Notes: generated by a model from the letters alone, not told the origin. DNA of 64,000 nt from Streptomyces sp. NBC_01428 (GCF_036231965.1 NZ_CP109499.1:6882001-6946000), one strand, 5' to 3'. Counted from the stretch's first letter, positions 30,619 through 40,234 are shown. Numbers and translations: made by a program.

Positions 30619-32709
30619 TCAGCGCTGGGCTGCTGCTGCGATCGATTCACGGGCGGCGTCGGCGACGTGCTCGGCGGTGAAGCCGAACTCGGCGAACAGC
30701 GTCTTGGCGTCCGCCGAAGCGCCGAAGTGCTCCAGCGAGACAATCCGTCCGGCGTCCCCGACGAAGCGGTGCCAGGTGAGACCGATACCGGCCTCCACCG
30801 AGACACGCGCCTTCACCGACGGCGGCAGGACGCTGTCCCGGTACCCCTGGTCCTGCTCGTCGAACCACTCCACGCAGGGCATGGACACGACCCGCGTGGG
30901 GACGCCCGCGGCCTGGAGACGCTCACGCGCCTCGACGGCCACATGCACCTCGGAGCCGGTGCCGATGAGGATGACCTCCGGCGTGCCGCCCTCGGCCTCG
31001 AACAGCACGTACCCGCCCTTGGCGGCGTCCTCGTTCGCGTCGTACGTCGGCACGCCCTGACGGGTCAGCGCCAGGCCGTGCGGGGCACCCTTGCCGTACA
31101 CCTTCGTGTAGCGCTTGAGGATCTCGCGCCAGGCGATCGTGGTCTCGTTCGCGTCCGCGGGACGGACGACGTTCAGGCCCGGGATGGCGCGCAGCGAGGC
31201 GAGGTGCTCGACCGGCTGGTGCGTCGGGCCGTCCTCGCCGAGGCCGATCGAGTCGTGCGTCCACACGTACGTCACCGGCAGGTGCATCAGGGCCGACAGG
31301 CGGACCGCGTTGCGCATGTAGTCGGAGAACACCAGGAAGGTGCCGCCGTAGACACGCGTGTTGCCGTGCAGCGTGATGCCGTTCATCTCCGCGGCCATGG
31401 AGTGCTCGCGGATGCCGAAGTGGATCGTGCGGCCGTACGGGTCGGCCTCCGGGAGCGGGTTGTCCGCCGGGAGGAACGAGCTGGTCTTGTCGATCGTGGT
31501 GTTGTTCGAGCCGGCCAGGTCGGCGGAGCCGCCCCACAGCTCGGGGATGACCGGGCCGAGGGCCTGCAGCACCTTGCCGGACGCGGCGCGGGTGGCGACG
31601 CTCTTGCCCGTCTCGAACGTGGGGAGGTGCTCCTCCCAGCCGGCGGGCAGCTCGGTCGCGGCGATGCGGTCGTACTCGGCGGCGCGCTCCGGGCTGGCGG
31701 TGCGCCAGGCGGCGAAGCCCTTCTCCCACTCGGCACGGGCCTCACGGCCGCGGTCGAGCGCCTGGCGCGTGTGCGCGAGGACCTCGTCGGCGACGTCGAA
31801 GGACTTGTCCGGGTCGAAGCCGAGGACGCGCTTGGTGGCGGCGACCTCGTCGTCGCCGAGCGCCGAGCCGTGCGCGGCCTCGGTGTTCTGCGCGTTCGGC
31901 GCGGGCCAGGCGATGATCGAGCGCATCGCGATGAACGACGGCCGGTCCGTCACCTTCTTCGCGGCCTCGACGGCGTCGAAGAGAGCGTTCGGGTCGAGGT
32001 CGCCGTCCGGCTTCGGGGCGACCCGCTGGACGTGCCAGCCGTACGCCTCGTAGCGCTTGACGGTGTCCTCGGAGACAGCGGTCTCCGTGTCGCCCTCGAT
32101 CGAGATGTGGTTGTCGTCCCACAGCAGGATCAGGTTGCCGAGCTGCTGGTGCCCGGCCATCGAGGACGCCTCCGCGGAGATGCCCTCCTGGAGGCAGCCG
32201 TCACCGGCGATGGCGTAGATGAAGTGGTCGAACGGGGACTCGCCCTGCGCGGTCTCCGGGTCGAACAGGCCGCGCTCGTAGCGGGCGGCCATCGCCATGC
32301 CCACGGCGTTGGCGACACCCTGGCCGAGGGGACCGGTCGTGGTCTCCACCCCGGGGGTGTGCCCGTACTCCGGGTGGCCCGGCGTCCTGCTGCCCCACGT
32401 CCGGAAGGCCTCGAGGTCCGCCAGCTCCAGGCCGAACCCGGCGAGGTAGAGCTGGGTGTAGAGGGTCAGGGACGAGTGGCCCGCGGACAGCACGAAGCGG
32501 TCACGCCCCACCCAGTCGGGGTCCGCCGGGTCATGCCGCATCACCTTCTGGAAGAGGGTGTACGCGACGGGCGCGAGGCTCATGGCCGTACCGGGATGGC
32601 CGTTTCCGACCTTCTGTACGGCATCGGCGGCCAGGACGCGGGCGGTGTCGACAGCCCGCTGGTCCAATGCGGTCCACTCGAGGTCTGTGGTGGTCGGCTT
32701 GGTGCTCAC
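30619..32709 (-). CDS. tkt: Transketolase
   Basis: 696 residues. [20 protein letters not shown] near the N-terminus is the transketolase signature; [17 protein letters not shown] with a following N binds thiamine diphosphate/metal; [14 protein letters not shown] and [20 protein letters not shown] hold catalytic Glu and His. It transfers two-carbon units between sugar phosphates. GTG start at 32709 ([12 protein letters not shown]) with AGGAG about 12 nt upstream. First gene of the leftward pentose phosphate operon. A direct repeat ACATGT-CAC-ACATGT (32731-32745) lies 21 nt upstream of the start. Confidence 0.97.
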   Translation of the reverse strand: MSTKPTTTDLEWTALDQRAVDTARVLAADAVQKVGNGHPGTAMSLAPVAYTLFQKVMRHDPADPDWVGRDRFVLSAGHSSLTLYTQLYLAGFGLELADLEAFRTWGSRTPGHPEYGHTPGVETTTGPLGQGVANAVGMAMAARYERGLFDPETAQGESPFDHFIYAIAGDGCLQEGISAEASSMAGHQQLGNLILLWDDNHISIEGDTETAVSEDTVKRYEAYGWHVQRVAPKPDGDLDPNALFDAVEAAKKVTDRPSFIAMRSIIAWPAPNAQNTEAAHGSALGDDEVAATKRVLGFDPDKSFDVADEVLAHTRQALDRGREARAEWEKGFAAWRTASPERAAEYDRIAATELPAGWEEHLPTFETGKSVATRAASGKVLQALGPVIPELWGGSADLAGSNNTTIDKTSSFLPADNPLPEADPYGRTIHFGIREHSMAAEMNGITLHGNTRVYGGTFLVFSDYMRNAVRLSALMHLPVTYVWTHDSIGLGEDGPTHQPVEHLASLRAIPGLNVVRPADANETTIAWREILKRYTKVYGKGAPHGLALTRQGVPTYDANEDAAKGGYVLFEAEGGTPEVILIGTGSEVHVAVEARERLQAAGVPTRVVSMPCVEWFDEQDQGYRDSVLPPSVKARVSVEAGIGLTWHRFVGDAGRIVSLEHFGASADAKTLFAEFGFTAEHVADAARESIAAAAQR

Positions 32710-33070
32710 CCTGGGTCAGGGCTCCTCTCCACATGTCACACATGTCGAATTGCCGGTGCACTGGGCGCCCCGGCCGTTGTCGAGCCTACCCCCGTAAGTA
32801 CGTGCGTTTTTTCGAGTCATTCCAGACTGCCGGGACTCTTCGGGATCCGCCTCCCGACCGGTCCGTTCCCTGTTCGACACGTGAATACGGAGCCGCTCGT
32901 CCGAGTGCTCAATCGAGTGGCGACCGGCTCTTCCAGCGGCACCTCCCAACACGAGCGCACCCCCGCGAATGCCGGGGTCTGGGCAACGTCTACAGTGGCG
33001 TGGTACGCGCGAGCCTTTACGGGGAGTTCACACCCCGGGGCTTGCTGGGATGTCTCTGTCAGGGGTGTGC
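32710..33070. other. Divergent intergenic region, tkt / ctaB
   Basis: 361 bp without a convincing gene. It must hold promoters for both divergent transcripts. Visible structure is limited to the ACATGT direct repeat near tkt (32731-32745) and a T6 run near 32808. No promoter hexamers could be placed with confidence. Confidence 0.5.
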
Positions 33071-34018
33071 GTGACGGCCGTCGAATCCCGTCCAGCCGGT
33101 GTGCTCGGGACGAGCAGCAGCCGGGGTCAGCGGCCATTCGGGGCCCGTGTCAAAGCGTTCGTGGCGCTGACGAAGCCGCGGATCATCGAACTGCTGCTGA
33201 TCACCACCGTTCCAGTGATGTTCTTGGCCCAGCAGGGCGTACCCGACCTGAAGCTGGTGCTCCTCACCTGCCTCGGCGGCTACCTCTCCGCGGGCGGCGC
33301 CAACGCGCTCAACATGTACATCGACCGCGACATCGACGCCCTCATGGAGCGGACCTCGCAGCGGCCACTGGTCACCGGGATGGTCAGCCCCCGCGAGTGC
33401 CTCGCCTTCGGCCTTTCGCTGGCCGTCGTCTCGACGCTGCTGTTCGGACTCACCGTCAACTGGCTGTCCGCCTGGCTGTCGCTCGGAGCGCTCCTCTTCT
33501 ACGTCGTCGTCTACACGATGATCCTCAAGCGCCGTACGTCGCAGAACATCGTCTGGGGCGGCATCGCCGGCTGCCTGCCCGTGCTCATCGGCTGGTCGTC
33601 GGTCACCGACTCCCTGTCCTGGGCGCCGGTCATCCTCTTCCTCGTCATGTTCTTCTGGACGCCGCCGCACTACTGGCCGCTGTCGATGAAGGTGAAGGAC
33701 GACTACGCGCGCGTGGGCGTTCCGATGCTGCCGGTGGTCGCCAGCAACAAGGTCGTCGCCCGCCAGATCGTCATCTACAGCTGGGTGATGGTCGCCGTCT
33801 CCCTGCTGCTCACCCCGCTCGGCTACACCGGCTGGTTCTACACCGTCGTCGCGCTCGGCGCGGGCGGGTTCTGGCTGTGGGAGGCGCACGGCCTGCAGAA
33901 CCGGGCCAAGTCCGAGGTCACGGGCGGCAAGCTCAAGGAGATGCGGCTCTTCCACTGGTCGATCACCTACGTGTCGATCCTCTTCGTCGCCGTCGCCGTG
34001 GACCCCTTCCTGCGGTAG
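33071..34018 (+). CDS. ctaB: Protohaem IX farnesyltransferase (haem O synthase)
   Basis: 315 residues, nine or so membrane helices. The UbiA-family motif [20 protein letters not shown] with the Asp-rich polyprenyl-diphosphate site is at about residues 75-95; [20 protein letters not shown] and a second Asp-containing loop ([18 protein letters not shown]) follow. It converts haem B to haem O for cytochrome aa3 oxidase; the next enzyme, CtaA, is encoded 3.5 kb downstream on the other strand. GTG at 33071 follows AGGGG; an ATG further upstream (MSLSGVCV) is possible but matches the family less well. Confidence 0.96.
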   Translation: MTAVESRPAGVLGTSSSRGQRPFGARVKAFVALTKPRIIELLLITTVPVMFLAQQGVPDLKLVLLTCLGGYLSAGGANALNMYIDRDIDALMERTSQRPLVTGMVSPRECLAFGLSLAVVSTLLFGLTVNWLSAWLSLGALLFYVVVYTMILKRRTSQNIVWGGIAGCLPVLIGWSSVTDSLSWAPVILFLVMFFWTPPHYWPLSMKVKDDYARVGVPMLPVVASNKVVARQIVIYSWVMVAVSLLLTPLGYTGWFYTVVALGAGGFWLWEAHGLQNRAKSEVTGGKLKEMRLFHWSITYVSILFVAVAVDPFLR

Positions 34019-34032
34019 GCACCTTCTCCGCC

Positions 34033-34076
34033 CGACGGGCGGGGTGCGTGGTCAAGGCCACGCACCCCGCCCGTCG
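34033..34076 (+). terminator. Terminator after ctaB
   Basis: Perfect 19-bp stem (34033-34051 with 34058-34076), loop TCAAGG, followed by CCGTTTG. It starts 15 nt after the ctaB stop. Confidence 0.88.
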
Positions 34077-34109
34077 CCGTTTGATCTACCCGTCGGTAGC
34101 ATCCTGCCC

Positions 34110-34466
34110 ATGGCAGACACCGAGCAGATCGACGAGACCCCCGGCACCGCCCAGGACCCCAAGGCCGAGCGCGTGGCCGCCCGGCTCGGACGCGAGATCG
34201 ACGCCTTCGCCAAGGCGCACGGCGGGGCCGAGGCGCAGATCGCGTACCTCGGCGAGCGCGGCGCCCGCATCGTGCTCGTCGGCGAGGACGGCGGCTGGGG
34301 CGACCTCGTGGCGCCGAGCGTCGCCGTCGCGGAGGACGCCGTGAAGAAGGCCGGCGTCACCGTGCACGAGGCGTTCGACGGAGAGTTCGCGGCCAAGGTG
34401 AAGACGGGCCCGTACGAGTGGAAGCGCATGGCCGGCATCCAGCTCGGCGGACCCTCCAACGGCTGA
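34110..34466 (+). CDS. Conserved hypothetical small soluble protein
   Basis: 118 residues with no membrane segment or signal peptide. The N-terminus is acidic and polar; the core ARIVLVGEDGGWGDLVAPSV and the C-terminal GPYEWKRMAGIQLGGPSNG look like a compact alpha/beta domain. I do not recognise the family. ATG at 34110 lies only 33 nt past the ctaB terminator, and no clear Shine-Dalgarno is visible (CATCCTGCCC), so it may be leaderless or weakly translated. Confidence 0.7.
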   Translation: MADTEQIDETPGTAQDPKAERVAARLGREIDAFAKAHGGAEAQIAYLGERGARIVLVGEDGGWGDLVAPSVAVAEDAVKKAGVTVHEAFDGEFAAKVKTGPYEWKRMAGIQLGGPSNG

Positions 34467-34593
34467 CCCGTCACCCGTCGCACGGACGGCCGACAACCGT
34501 CGGCTGTTCGCACGGGGTGTGCGCGACCAACACCTGACACCCGCTTCACCCGTTAGGACCTGAAAAGGAACGGTCCAGTCGCGGGGAGTCCGG

Positions 34594-35700
34594 ATGATCG
34601 AAACGCCGTCCCTGGTGGACCAGTACTGCCACGGCGTACTGCGGACGGAGCTGGGCCTCGGCACGTTCGAGGCCCACCTCGCCAGAACCGAGGGGCCCCC
34701 GGCCCCCGGCACCACCTTCTTCGACACCCAGACCGGCTTCGCCGTGCGCCGCTGGTGCCCGCCCCTGCTCGGTCTGGAGCCGCACTGCACGCCGGCCCGC
34801 TATCTGGCCCGGCGTCGCGAACTCGGTGTTCTCGAATCGGGCCGCAGGCTGCTGCGCGGCAGCGGCATCACCACGTACCTCGTCGACACCGGGCTGCCCG
34901 GAGACCTGACCGGGCCGGGCGAGATGGCCTCCACCGGAGCGGCCGGGGCGCACGAGATCGTCCGCCTGGAACTGCTCGCCGAACAGGTCGCCGACACCTC
35001 CGGAACCGTCGAGTCCTTTCTCGCCAACCTCGCCGAGTCCGTCCACGGAGCCGCCGCCAACGCCGTGGCCTTCACCTCGGTCGCCGGGGTGCGGCACGGC
35101 CTGGCGCTGGCGCCCGAACCACCGGGACCCGGCGAGGTCCGCGGGGCGGCGGGCCGCTGGCTGGCGGGCCGCCGGGTGGGCGGCCCGCTCTCCGACCCCG
35201 TCCTGCTGCGCCATCTGCTGTGGATCGCGGTCGCCTCGGGCCTGCCGCTGCAACTGCACGCCGGACTGGGCGAGCCCGGCCTGCGCATCGACCGCACCGA
35301 CCCCGTCCTGCTCGCCGACTTCGCCCGCGCCACCGCGGGACTCGGCACCGACCTGGTCCTGCTGCACGGCTACCCGTACCACCGGCACGCGGCGCACCTC
35401 GCCGGGGTCTTCCCGCACGTGTACGCCGATCTGGGCGCCGCCCTGGTCCGCACCGGAGCGAGGGCGGCGGCGGTCCTCGCCGAGATCCTGGAGCTCGCCC
35501 CCTTCGGCAAACTGCTCTTCTCCAGCGGCGCCCACGGCCTGCCCGAACTCCACGTCATCGGGGCCCGCCTCTTCCGTGAGGCGCTCGCCCGGGTCCTCGG
35601 CACCTGGGTCGCGGAGGGTGCCTGGTCGCTGGCCGACGCCCAGCGCGTCGCGGGCCTGATCGCCGCGGGGAACGCCCGGCGGGTGTACGCCGTGGAGTGA
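34594..35700 (+). CDS. Amidohydrolase-family protein with altered metal-ligand positions
   Basis: 368 residues, TIM-barrel amidohydrolase of the FluG/Amidohydro_2 type. The N-terminal metal motif, normally D-x-H-x-H, reads VDQYCHGV (D-Q-Y-C-H), so the first His is Tyr. LQLHAGLGE and LLHGYPYHRHA supply further His ligands. The late Asp motif, usually SSDAH or GSDA, reads FSSGAHGLPEL, with Gly in place of the Asp. Two substitutions at metal or catalytic positions suggest altered metal content or a non-hydrolytic role. ATG at 34594. The stop overlaps a possible start of the nucleotidyltransferase gene, so these two are likely coupled. Confidence 0.82.
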   Translation: MIETPSLVDQYCHGVLRTELGLGTFEAHLARTEGPPAPGTTFFDTQTGFAVRRWCPPLLGLEPHCTPARYLARRRELGVLESGRRLLRGSGITTYLVDTGLPGDLTGPGEMASTGAAGAHEIVRLELLAEQVADTSGTVESFLANLAESVHGAAANAVAFTSVAGVRHGLALAPEPPGPGEVRGAAGRWLAGRRVGGPLSDPVLLRHLLWIAVASGLPLQLHAGLGEPGLRIDRTDPVLLADFARATAGLGTDLVLLHGYPYHRHAAHLAGVFPHVYADLGAALVRTGARAAAVLAEILELAPFGKLLFSSGAHGLPELHVIGARLFREALARVLGTWVAEGAWSLADAQRVAGLIAAGNARRVYAVE

Positions 35701-35777
35701 TGCCGGGGCCCCGCTCCGCCGCGCCCCGCTGGAGGGCGCCCTTCACCGGGGCGCCGCCCGGGGCCCAGACTGTGCGG

Positions 35778-36545
35778 ATGACCGACGACGCCACGGCCCG
35801 ACTGCTCGACCGGTTCCTCCGCGGGTTGCGCGTCCTGGACCCGGTCGCCGTCTGGGCGCACGGCTCACTGGCCGGCGGGGACTACCGCGAGGGGCGCAGC
35901 GACCTCGACCTCATCGCCGTACTGGAGGAGGATCCCTTCCGGCTGCCCACCGCCCGCGCGGTGCTCGGGCTGCACCGGCGGCTGCGGGCAGCCGAGCCAC
36001 TGGCCCGCAGACTGCACTGCAGCTACCTGACACCCGCGACGGCGGCCGACGCCGAACGGTCGCACCTGACCTGGGCGCACGACGGCCCGATGAGGCGGCC
36101 GGTCACCCCGGTCACCCGCTGCGAGCTGCACACCTTCGGGCGCGTCCTGCACGGCACGCCCCCGGCGGGACTGCTGCCGCCCGTTCCCCCGAGCGAGCTG
36201 AGGGCCTTCGTCGTCAGGGACCAGAAGGAGTTCTGGCGTCCCGCCGTGGACAAGGCGCGGCTGTGGCGGCAGGACGTGTGGGTCGACCTGGGCACGATCA
36301 CGTACGCGCGGGCGACGGCGACACTGCGGGACGGGCGACTGATCACCAAGCGGGAAGCGCTCGACCTGCTCCCCGGGCTCGGGGCTCCCCAGGACGTCGT
36401 CGACGACATCACGGGACGCCGCTACGGGGAGCCCGGACCGACCGACCCGGCCTGGCGGGACCGCCGGGCCGACCGCACGAGAAGCTACCTGGGACCCGCC
36501 ATCGACTCCCTCGTGGCGGCCCACGGCACCGCTACGCGCGCGTGA
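35778..36545 (+). CDS. Nucleotidyltransferase-fold protein (aminoglycoside NTase-like)
   Basis: 255 residues. The NTase motif is AHGSLAGGDYREGRSDLDLI (GS followed by DxD at about residues 28-46), the metal-binding core of the polymerase-beta-like fold. A helical C-terminal domain follows. Relatives modify antibiotics or other small molecules, but nothing here proves a substrate. The ATG at 35778 is preceded by CCAGACTGTGCGG and no Shine-Dalgarno, suggesting a leaderless start; in-frame starts at 35697 and 35700 overlap the amidohydrolase stop and would add 26-27 low-complexity residues. Its 3' end overlaps the convergent ctaA by 14 bp. Confidence 0.8.
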   Translation: MTDDATARLLDRFLRGLRVLDPVAVWAHGSLAGGDYREGRSDLDLIAVLEEDPFRLPTARAVLGLHRRLRAAEPLARRLHCSYLTPATAADAERSHLTWAHDGPMRRPVTPVTRCELHTFGRVLHGTPPAGLLPPVPPSELRAFVVRDQKEFWRPAVDKARLWRQDVWVDLGTITYARATATLRDGRLITKREALDLLPGLGAPQDVVDDITGRRYGEPGPTDPAWRDRRADRTRSYLGPAIDSLVAAHGTATRA

Positions 36546-37539
36546 GGGCCGATTCCGTCGCCGGGCCCGGGACGTCCGCCACGATCTCCGGGCGTTCCCG
36601 CAGGGCCAGCAGGACGCGCACGACCCCGATCCACACGAGGCAGGAGCCGAGCATGTGGACGGCGACCAGCGCCTCGGGCAGGTCGGTGAAGTACTGCACG
36701 TAGCCGATGACGCCCTGGGACAGCAGGATCAGGAACAGGTCCCGGGTGCGGTGCAGCGGGCCGCGCGGCGCGTCGACCGCCTTGAGGACGAACCAGAGCG
36801 CGAACGTCAGCGTCACCACGATCCACGCCAGCACGGCGTGCAGCTTGGCGACGTTCTCCCAGCTCACGTGCATCCGGTCGACCTCGCTGGAGTCGCCCGC
36901 GTGCGGACCCGCGCCGGTGACGACGGTGCCGACCGCGATCAGCAGGACGGCCGCGACGACCAGGCACCAGACGAGCTGCTGCACCGACCCGCCGACCAGC
37001 GGACGCGGCGCGCCGTCGCCCTCGCGGGTGCGCTGCCACATGAGGGCGGCGACCGTGATCAGAGCGGTGGACAGCAGGAAGTGGGCGGCGACCGTGTAGG
37101 GGTTCAGACCGACCAGGACGACGATGCCGCCGAGCACCGCGTTGCTCATGACGATCCAGAACTGCGCCCAGCCGAGTCGGGTCAGGCCGCGTCGCCACGG
37201 CTTCTGCGAGCGGGCGGCGACGATCGCCCAGCCGACGGCCGCGCACAGCACGTACGTCAGCATGCGGTTGCCGAACTCGATCGCGCCGTGGAAGCCCATC
37301 TCGCTGGTCGCGGTGAGCGAGTCGTCGGTGCACTTGGGCCAGGTCGGGCAGCCGAGGCCGGAACTGGTGAGCCGCACGGCACCGCCGGTGACCACGATGA
37401 CGACGGACATGACGAGCGCGGCGAACGCCGCGCGCCGCACCGTGCGGGTCGTCGGGGTCCAGCGTTCGGCGATGAAGGCGAGCGGGTTGCGCACCGCGCT
37501 GAGGGCGTCGGCTCGGGTCAGGTTCGGCACGCGCACCAT
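36532..37539 (-). CDS. ctaA: Haem A synthase (CtaA/COX15)
   Basis: 335 residues with eight predicted membrane helices. The first exoplasmic loop has GAVRLTSSGLGCPTWPKCTD, with the paired Cys typical of many bacterial CtaA proteins. Haem-binding His are in EFGNRMLTYV (nearby GFHGA), NPYTVAAHFLLS, and NVAKLHAVLAW and LVAVHMLGSCLVW in the second four-helix half. It oxidises haem O to haem A after CtaB. The start at ATG 37539 (MVRVPNLTRADAL) has a weak ribosome site; a GTG 27 nt upstream (VHKQPPT) is an alternative. Its 3' end overlaps the NTase gene on the other strand. Confidence 0.94.
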   Translation of the reverse strand: MVRVPNLTRADALSAVRNPLAFIAERWTPTTRTVRRAAFAALVMSVVIVVTGGAVRLTSSGLGCPTWPKCTDDSLTATSEMGFHGAIEFGNRMLTYVLCAAVGWAIVAARSQKPWRRGLTRLGWAQFWIVMSNAVLGGIVVLVGLNPYTVAAHFLLSTALITVAALMWQRTREGDGAPRPLVGGSVQQLVWCLVVAAVLLIAVGTVVTGAGPHAGDSSEVDRMHVSWENVAKLHAVLAWIVVTLTFALWFVLKAVDAPRGPLHRTRDLFLILLSQGVIGYVQYFTDLPEALVAVHMLGSCLVWIGVVRVLLALRERPEIVADVPGPATESALTRA

Positions 37540-37597
37540 CGTAGGGGGCTGCTTGTGCACGCTTTCACGAGGGTCCGGTTCACCGGAGTCCACCCGA

Positions 37598-38368
37598 TTA
37601 CTCCCAGCGGAAGAACTTCCCGGCCGCGCCGAGCCCCAGGACCGCCCAGACGGCCAGGATCCCCAGGTCGGCCCACGGCATCGAGGCACCGTGCTGGAGC
37701 ACGTCCCGCAGTCCGTCGGAGAGCGCCGAGATGGGCAGCAGACCCAGGACGTCCTGGACGCCGGCCGGGAACTTGTCCATCGGCACGATCACTCCGCCGC
37801 CCACCAGGAACAGCAGGAACACCAGGTTGGCGGCGGCCAGCGTCGCCTCGGCCCTGAGCGTGCCCGCCATCAGCAGTCCCAGCCCCGAGAAGGCCGCCGT
37901 GCCGAGGACCAGCAGGAGGAGCACGGCGAGCGGGTTGCCGTGCGGCGACCAGCCCAGCGCGAAGGCGATCACGGTCAGCAGGATCACCTGGAGGATCTCC
38001 GTGACCAGGACCGCCGCCGTCTTCGCGGTCATCAGGCCCCAGCGGGGGAGCGGTGAGGCCGCCAGCCGCTTCAGGACGCCGTAGCGGCGCTCGAAGCCCG
38101 TGGCGATCGCCTGTCCGGTGAACGCCGTCGACATCACGGCGAGGGCCAGGACGCCGGGCGTGAGGAAGTCGACCGCCTCGCCCGCGCCGGTGTCGACGAT
38201 GTCGACCGTGCTGAACAGCACGAGCAGCAGGGTCGGGATGATCACGGTGAGGAGGAGCTGCTCGCCGTTGCGGAGCAGCATCCTCGTCTCCAGAGCGGCC
38301 TGCGCGCCGATCATCCGCGGCAGCGGCGAGGCCCCCGGCTTCGGGGTGTACGTACCGGCGGTGGTCAC
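37598..38368 (-). CDS. ABC-2 type transporter permease
   Basis: 256 residues with six membrane helices; LLTVIIPTLLLVLFSTVDIV and FERRYGVLKRLAASPLPRWG are typical of the ABC-2/drug-exporter permease family. The start is GTG at 38368, overlapping the stop codon of a short frame that copies the 3' end of the ATPase gene (see 38365-38482). Works with the ATPase encoded just upstream; exports an unknown molecule such as a drug or lipid-like compound. Located beside ctaA, as in several actinobacteria. Confidence 0.92.
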   Translation of the reverse strand: MTTAGTYTPKPGASPLPRMIGAQAALETRMLLRNGEQLLLTVIIPTLLLVLFSTVDIVDTGAGEAVDFLTPGVLALAVMSTAFTGQAIATGFERRYGVLKRLAASPLPRWGLMTAKTAAVLVTEILQVILLTVIAFALGWSPHGNPLAVLLLLVLGTAAFSGLGLLMAGTLRAEATLAAANLVFLLFLVGGGVIVPMDKFPAGVQDVLGLLPISALSDGLRDVLQHGASMPWADLGILAVWAVLGLGAAGKFFRWE

Positions 38369-38482
38369 GAACGCAGCTCCTTGCCGGTCAAGTCGAGGCT
38401 GTGCCGTCCCGGGGGACGACCCCCGGACCCCCGGCCGTCGTGCAGTGGGTGCCTGTTCACGAACGCAGCTCCTTGCCGGTCA
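38365..38482 (-). repeat. Duplicated 3' end of the ABC ATPase gene (26-bp direct repeat)
   Basis: The 26 bp TCACGAACGCAGCTCCTTGC plus CGGTCA are found at 38457-38482 (true end of the ATPase gene, encoding LTGKELRS-stop) and again at 38365-38390, period 92 bp. The second copy ends a 31-codon frame (GTG at 38460 to TGA at 38365) that also finishes in DLTGKELRS. Both copies end in GTGA: at 38460 the frame's GTG overlaps the ATPase stop, and at 38368 the permease GTG overlaps the frame's stop. A tandem duplication that inserted about 92 bp between ATPase and permease explains this. Confidence 0.85.
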
Positions 38483-39380
38483 GCTCGAGAAAGACGTCCT
38501 CGAGCGTGTGGCGTTCCACGGAGATCTTCTCCGGCATCACGCCGTGCTGGGCGCACCAGGACGTCACCGTCGCCAGCAGCTGGGGGTCGATCTTGCCGCC
38601 GACCCGGTAGGCGCCCGGGGTCAGCTCGGCCGCCGTGCAGTCCGCCGGGAGCGCCTTGAGCAGGGAGCCCACGTCGAGTCCGGGCCGGCCGCCGAAGCGC
38701 AGGGTGTTCTCGGCGCCGCCGCGGCACAGCGCCTCGGGCGAGCCCTGGGCGATGACCTTGCCGGCGTCGATGATCGCGACGTCGTCGGCGAGCTGCTCGG
38801 CCTCGTCCATGTAGTGGGTGGTGAGGATGACGGAGACGCCGTCCGACCGGAGGTCGCGCACGAGGTCCCAGGTGGCGCGGCGGGCCTGCGGGTCGAGGCC
38901 CGCGGTCGGCTCGTCGAGGAAGACGAGCTCGGGCCGCCCGACGACCGCCATGGCGAGCGCGAGGCGCTGCTGCTGGCCGCCCGACAGCCTCCGGTACGTC
39001 GTCCGCCCGCAGCTCTCCAGGCCGAGCCGCTCGATGAGGGCGTCCACGTCCAGCGGGTGGGCGTGCAGCTTCGCGACGTGGCGGAGCATCTCGTCGGCGC
39101 GGGCGCCGGAGTAGACCCCGCCGGACTGGAGCATCACGCCGATGCGGGTGTGCAGCTCGCCGGACTGTCTCACCGGGTCGAGACCGAGGACGCGCACCGT
39201 GCCGGAGTCCGGCTTGCGGTACCCCTCGCAGGTCTCGACCGTGGTCGTCTTCCCGGCGCCGTTGGGTCCGAGTACGGCGGTGACACCCGCCGAGGCCACC
39301 AGGTCGAGGCCGTCCACCGCGGTCTTCGTGCCGTACCGCTTCACCAGGGCCTGGACCTGGACCACGGGCTCGCTTCGCAT
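38457..39380 (-). CDS. ABC transporter ATP-binding protein
   Basis: 307 residues. Walker A GPNGAGKTTT (about 40-49), Q-loop VMLQSGGVYSG, signature LSGGQQQRLALAMAV, Walker B LVFLDEPTAGLD, H-loop TTHYMDEAEQL, and a C-terminal extension with HTLEDVFLELTGKELRS as in drug/daunorubicin-type DrrA ATPases. ATG at 39380. It pairs with the permease downstream; the two are separated by an 88-bp duplication scar instead of the usual direct overlap. The AAC(3)-type gene upstream ends 11 nt away on the same strand, so all three may share a transcript. Confidence 0.94.
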   Translation of the reverse strand: MRSEPVVQVQALVKRYGTKTAVDGLDLVASAGVTAVLGPNGAGKTTTVETCEGYRKPDSGTVRVLGLDPVRQSGELHTRIGVMLQSGGVYSGARADEMLRHVAKLHAHPLDVDALIERLGLESCGRTTYRRLSGGQQQRLALAMAVVGRPELVFLDEPTAGLDPQARRATWDLVRDLRSDGVSVILTTHYMDEAEQLADDVAIIDAGKVIAQGSPEALCRGGAENTLRFGGRPGLDVGSLLKALPADCTAAELTPGAYRVGGKIDPQLLATVTSWCAQHGVMPEKISVERHTLEDVFLELTGKELRS

Positions 39381-39391
39381 GAGGCGCAAGT

Positions 39392-40234
39392 CTAGGGACG
39401 CCGCCGGGACCCGGAACCGCCGGGGGCGGAGGCCACCTCGACGTACAGGTCCCGCGGCCGGTGCAGCGGAAGCCAGCGCTCCGCGTATGCCACCGCCTCG
39501 GCCACCGGGAACAGCCGGGCGGCGGCCGCGCCCACGGTGCCCCGGACGACCGGACGGTCCCGCTCGAAGTCGGCGCCCAGCTCCGCGAACAGCTCGGAGG
39601 TGATCGACACCTCGCGCACGGTCCGCCAGCCCTCGGGCGACGGGCGTCCGACCTCGACGACGGGGGAGGGCACCCGGTACTCGGCCAGATGGAAGCTGGT
39701 GCACGTGTCGTAGCCCGCGCCGAGGAGCAGGACGCGGGCGCCGCCGGCCTCCAGGCGGGCCAGCGGGCTGCGCTCGCCGAGCCGGCAGTCGGGGGCGTGC
39801 CCCTCGACGATCCGCGCCGCGCCCGGGCCCAGCGCCGCGAACGAGGTCTCCGGGTGGGCGCTGCGCAGGGCGCCGGGCCAGGTCCGGACGGTCTCGGGTA
39901 TCACCCCGACGCCGCGGGAGGGCGTCACCTCGGGGTCGTAGGCGGGCATGGTCGCCCGGATGGTCGGCCACCATTCCTCGGGAACCGGCGGATTGCTCCA
40001 CAGGGCCGGGTCCGAGAGGTCGCCGGACTGCGTCGGGACCACCAGCGTTCCGTCCGGACCGAGCGCGTCGAGCAGTCCTTGGACCAGGGCGACGGGCCCG
40101 CCGTTGACCCATCCGAGGGAACTGAGCGAGGAGTGCACGAGGAGCGTCTCGCCCGCGCGTACGCCGAGGGTGCGCAGGTCCGCGGCCAGGGTGTCCCGGG
40201 TGACGAGTGGGCCGGTCGGAGGGGGTGTCGACAT
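39392..40234 (-). CDS. AAC(3)-family N-acetyltransferase
   Basis: 280 residues. Antibiotic_NAT family: [20 protein letters not shown] near the N-terminus, [36 protein letters not shown] (with the His of the active site) and [20 protein letters not shown]. Members acetylate the 3-amino group of aminoglycosides (AAC(3)) or intermediates in biosynthesis (FrbF-like), using acetyl-CoA. The ATG at 40234 follows GGGGAGA. It heads a leftward unit with the ABC exporter, so resistance or export is a reasonable guess, not shown. It diverges from sufR. Confidence 0.85.
   Translation of the reverse strand: MSTPPPTGPLVTRDTLAADLRTLGVRAGETLLVHSSLSSLGWVNGGPVALVQGLLDALGPDGTLVVPTQSGDLSDPALWSNPPVPEEWWPTIRATMPAYDPEVTPSRGVGVIPETVRTWPGALRSAHPETSFAALGPGAARIVEGHAPDCRLGERSPLARLEAGGARVLLLGAGYDTCTSFHLAEYRVPSPVVEVGRPSPEGWRTVREVSITSELFAELGADFERDRPVVRGTVGAAAARLFPVAEAVAYAERWLPLHRPRDLYVEVASAPGGSGSRRRP

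Noticed and set aside
30451-34344. 1297-codon plus-strand frame
   Set aside because: Runs antisense through tal and tkt and out of frame through ctaB; shadow.
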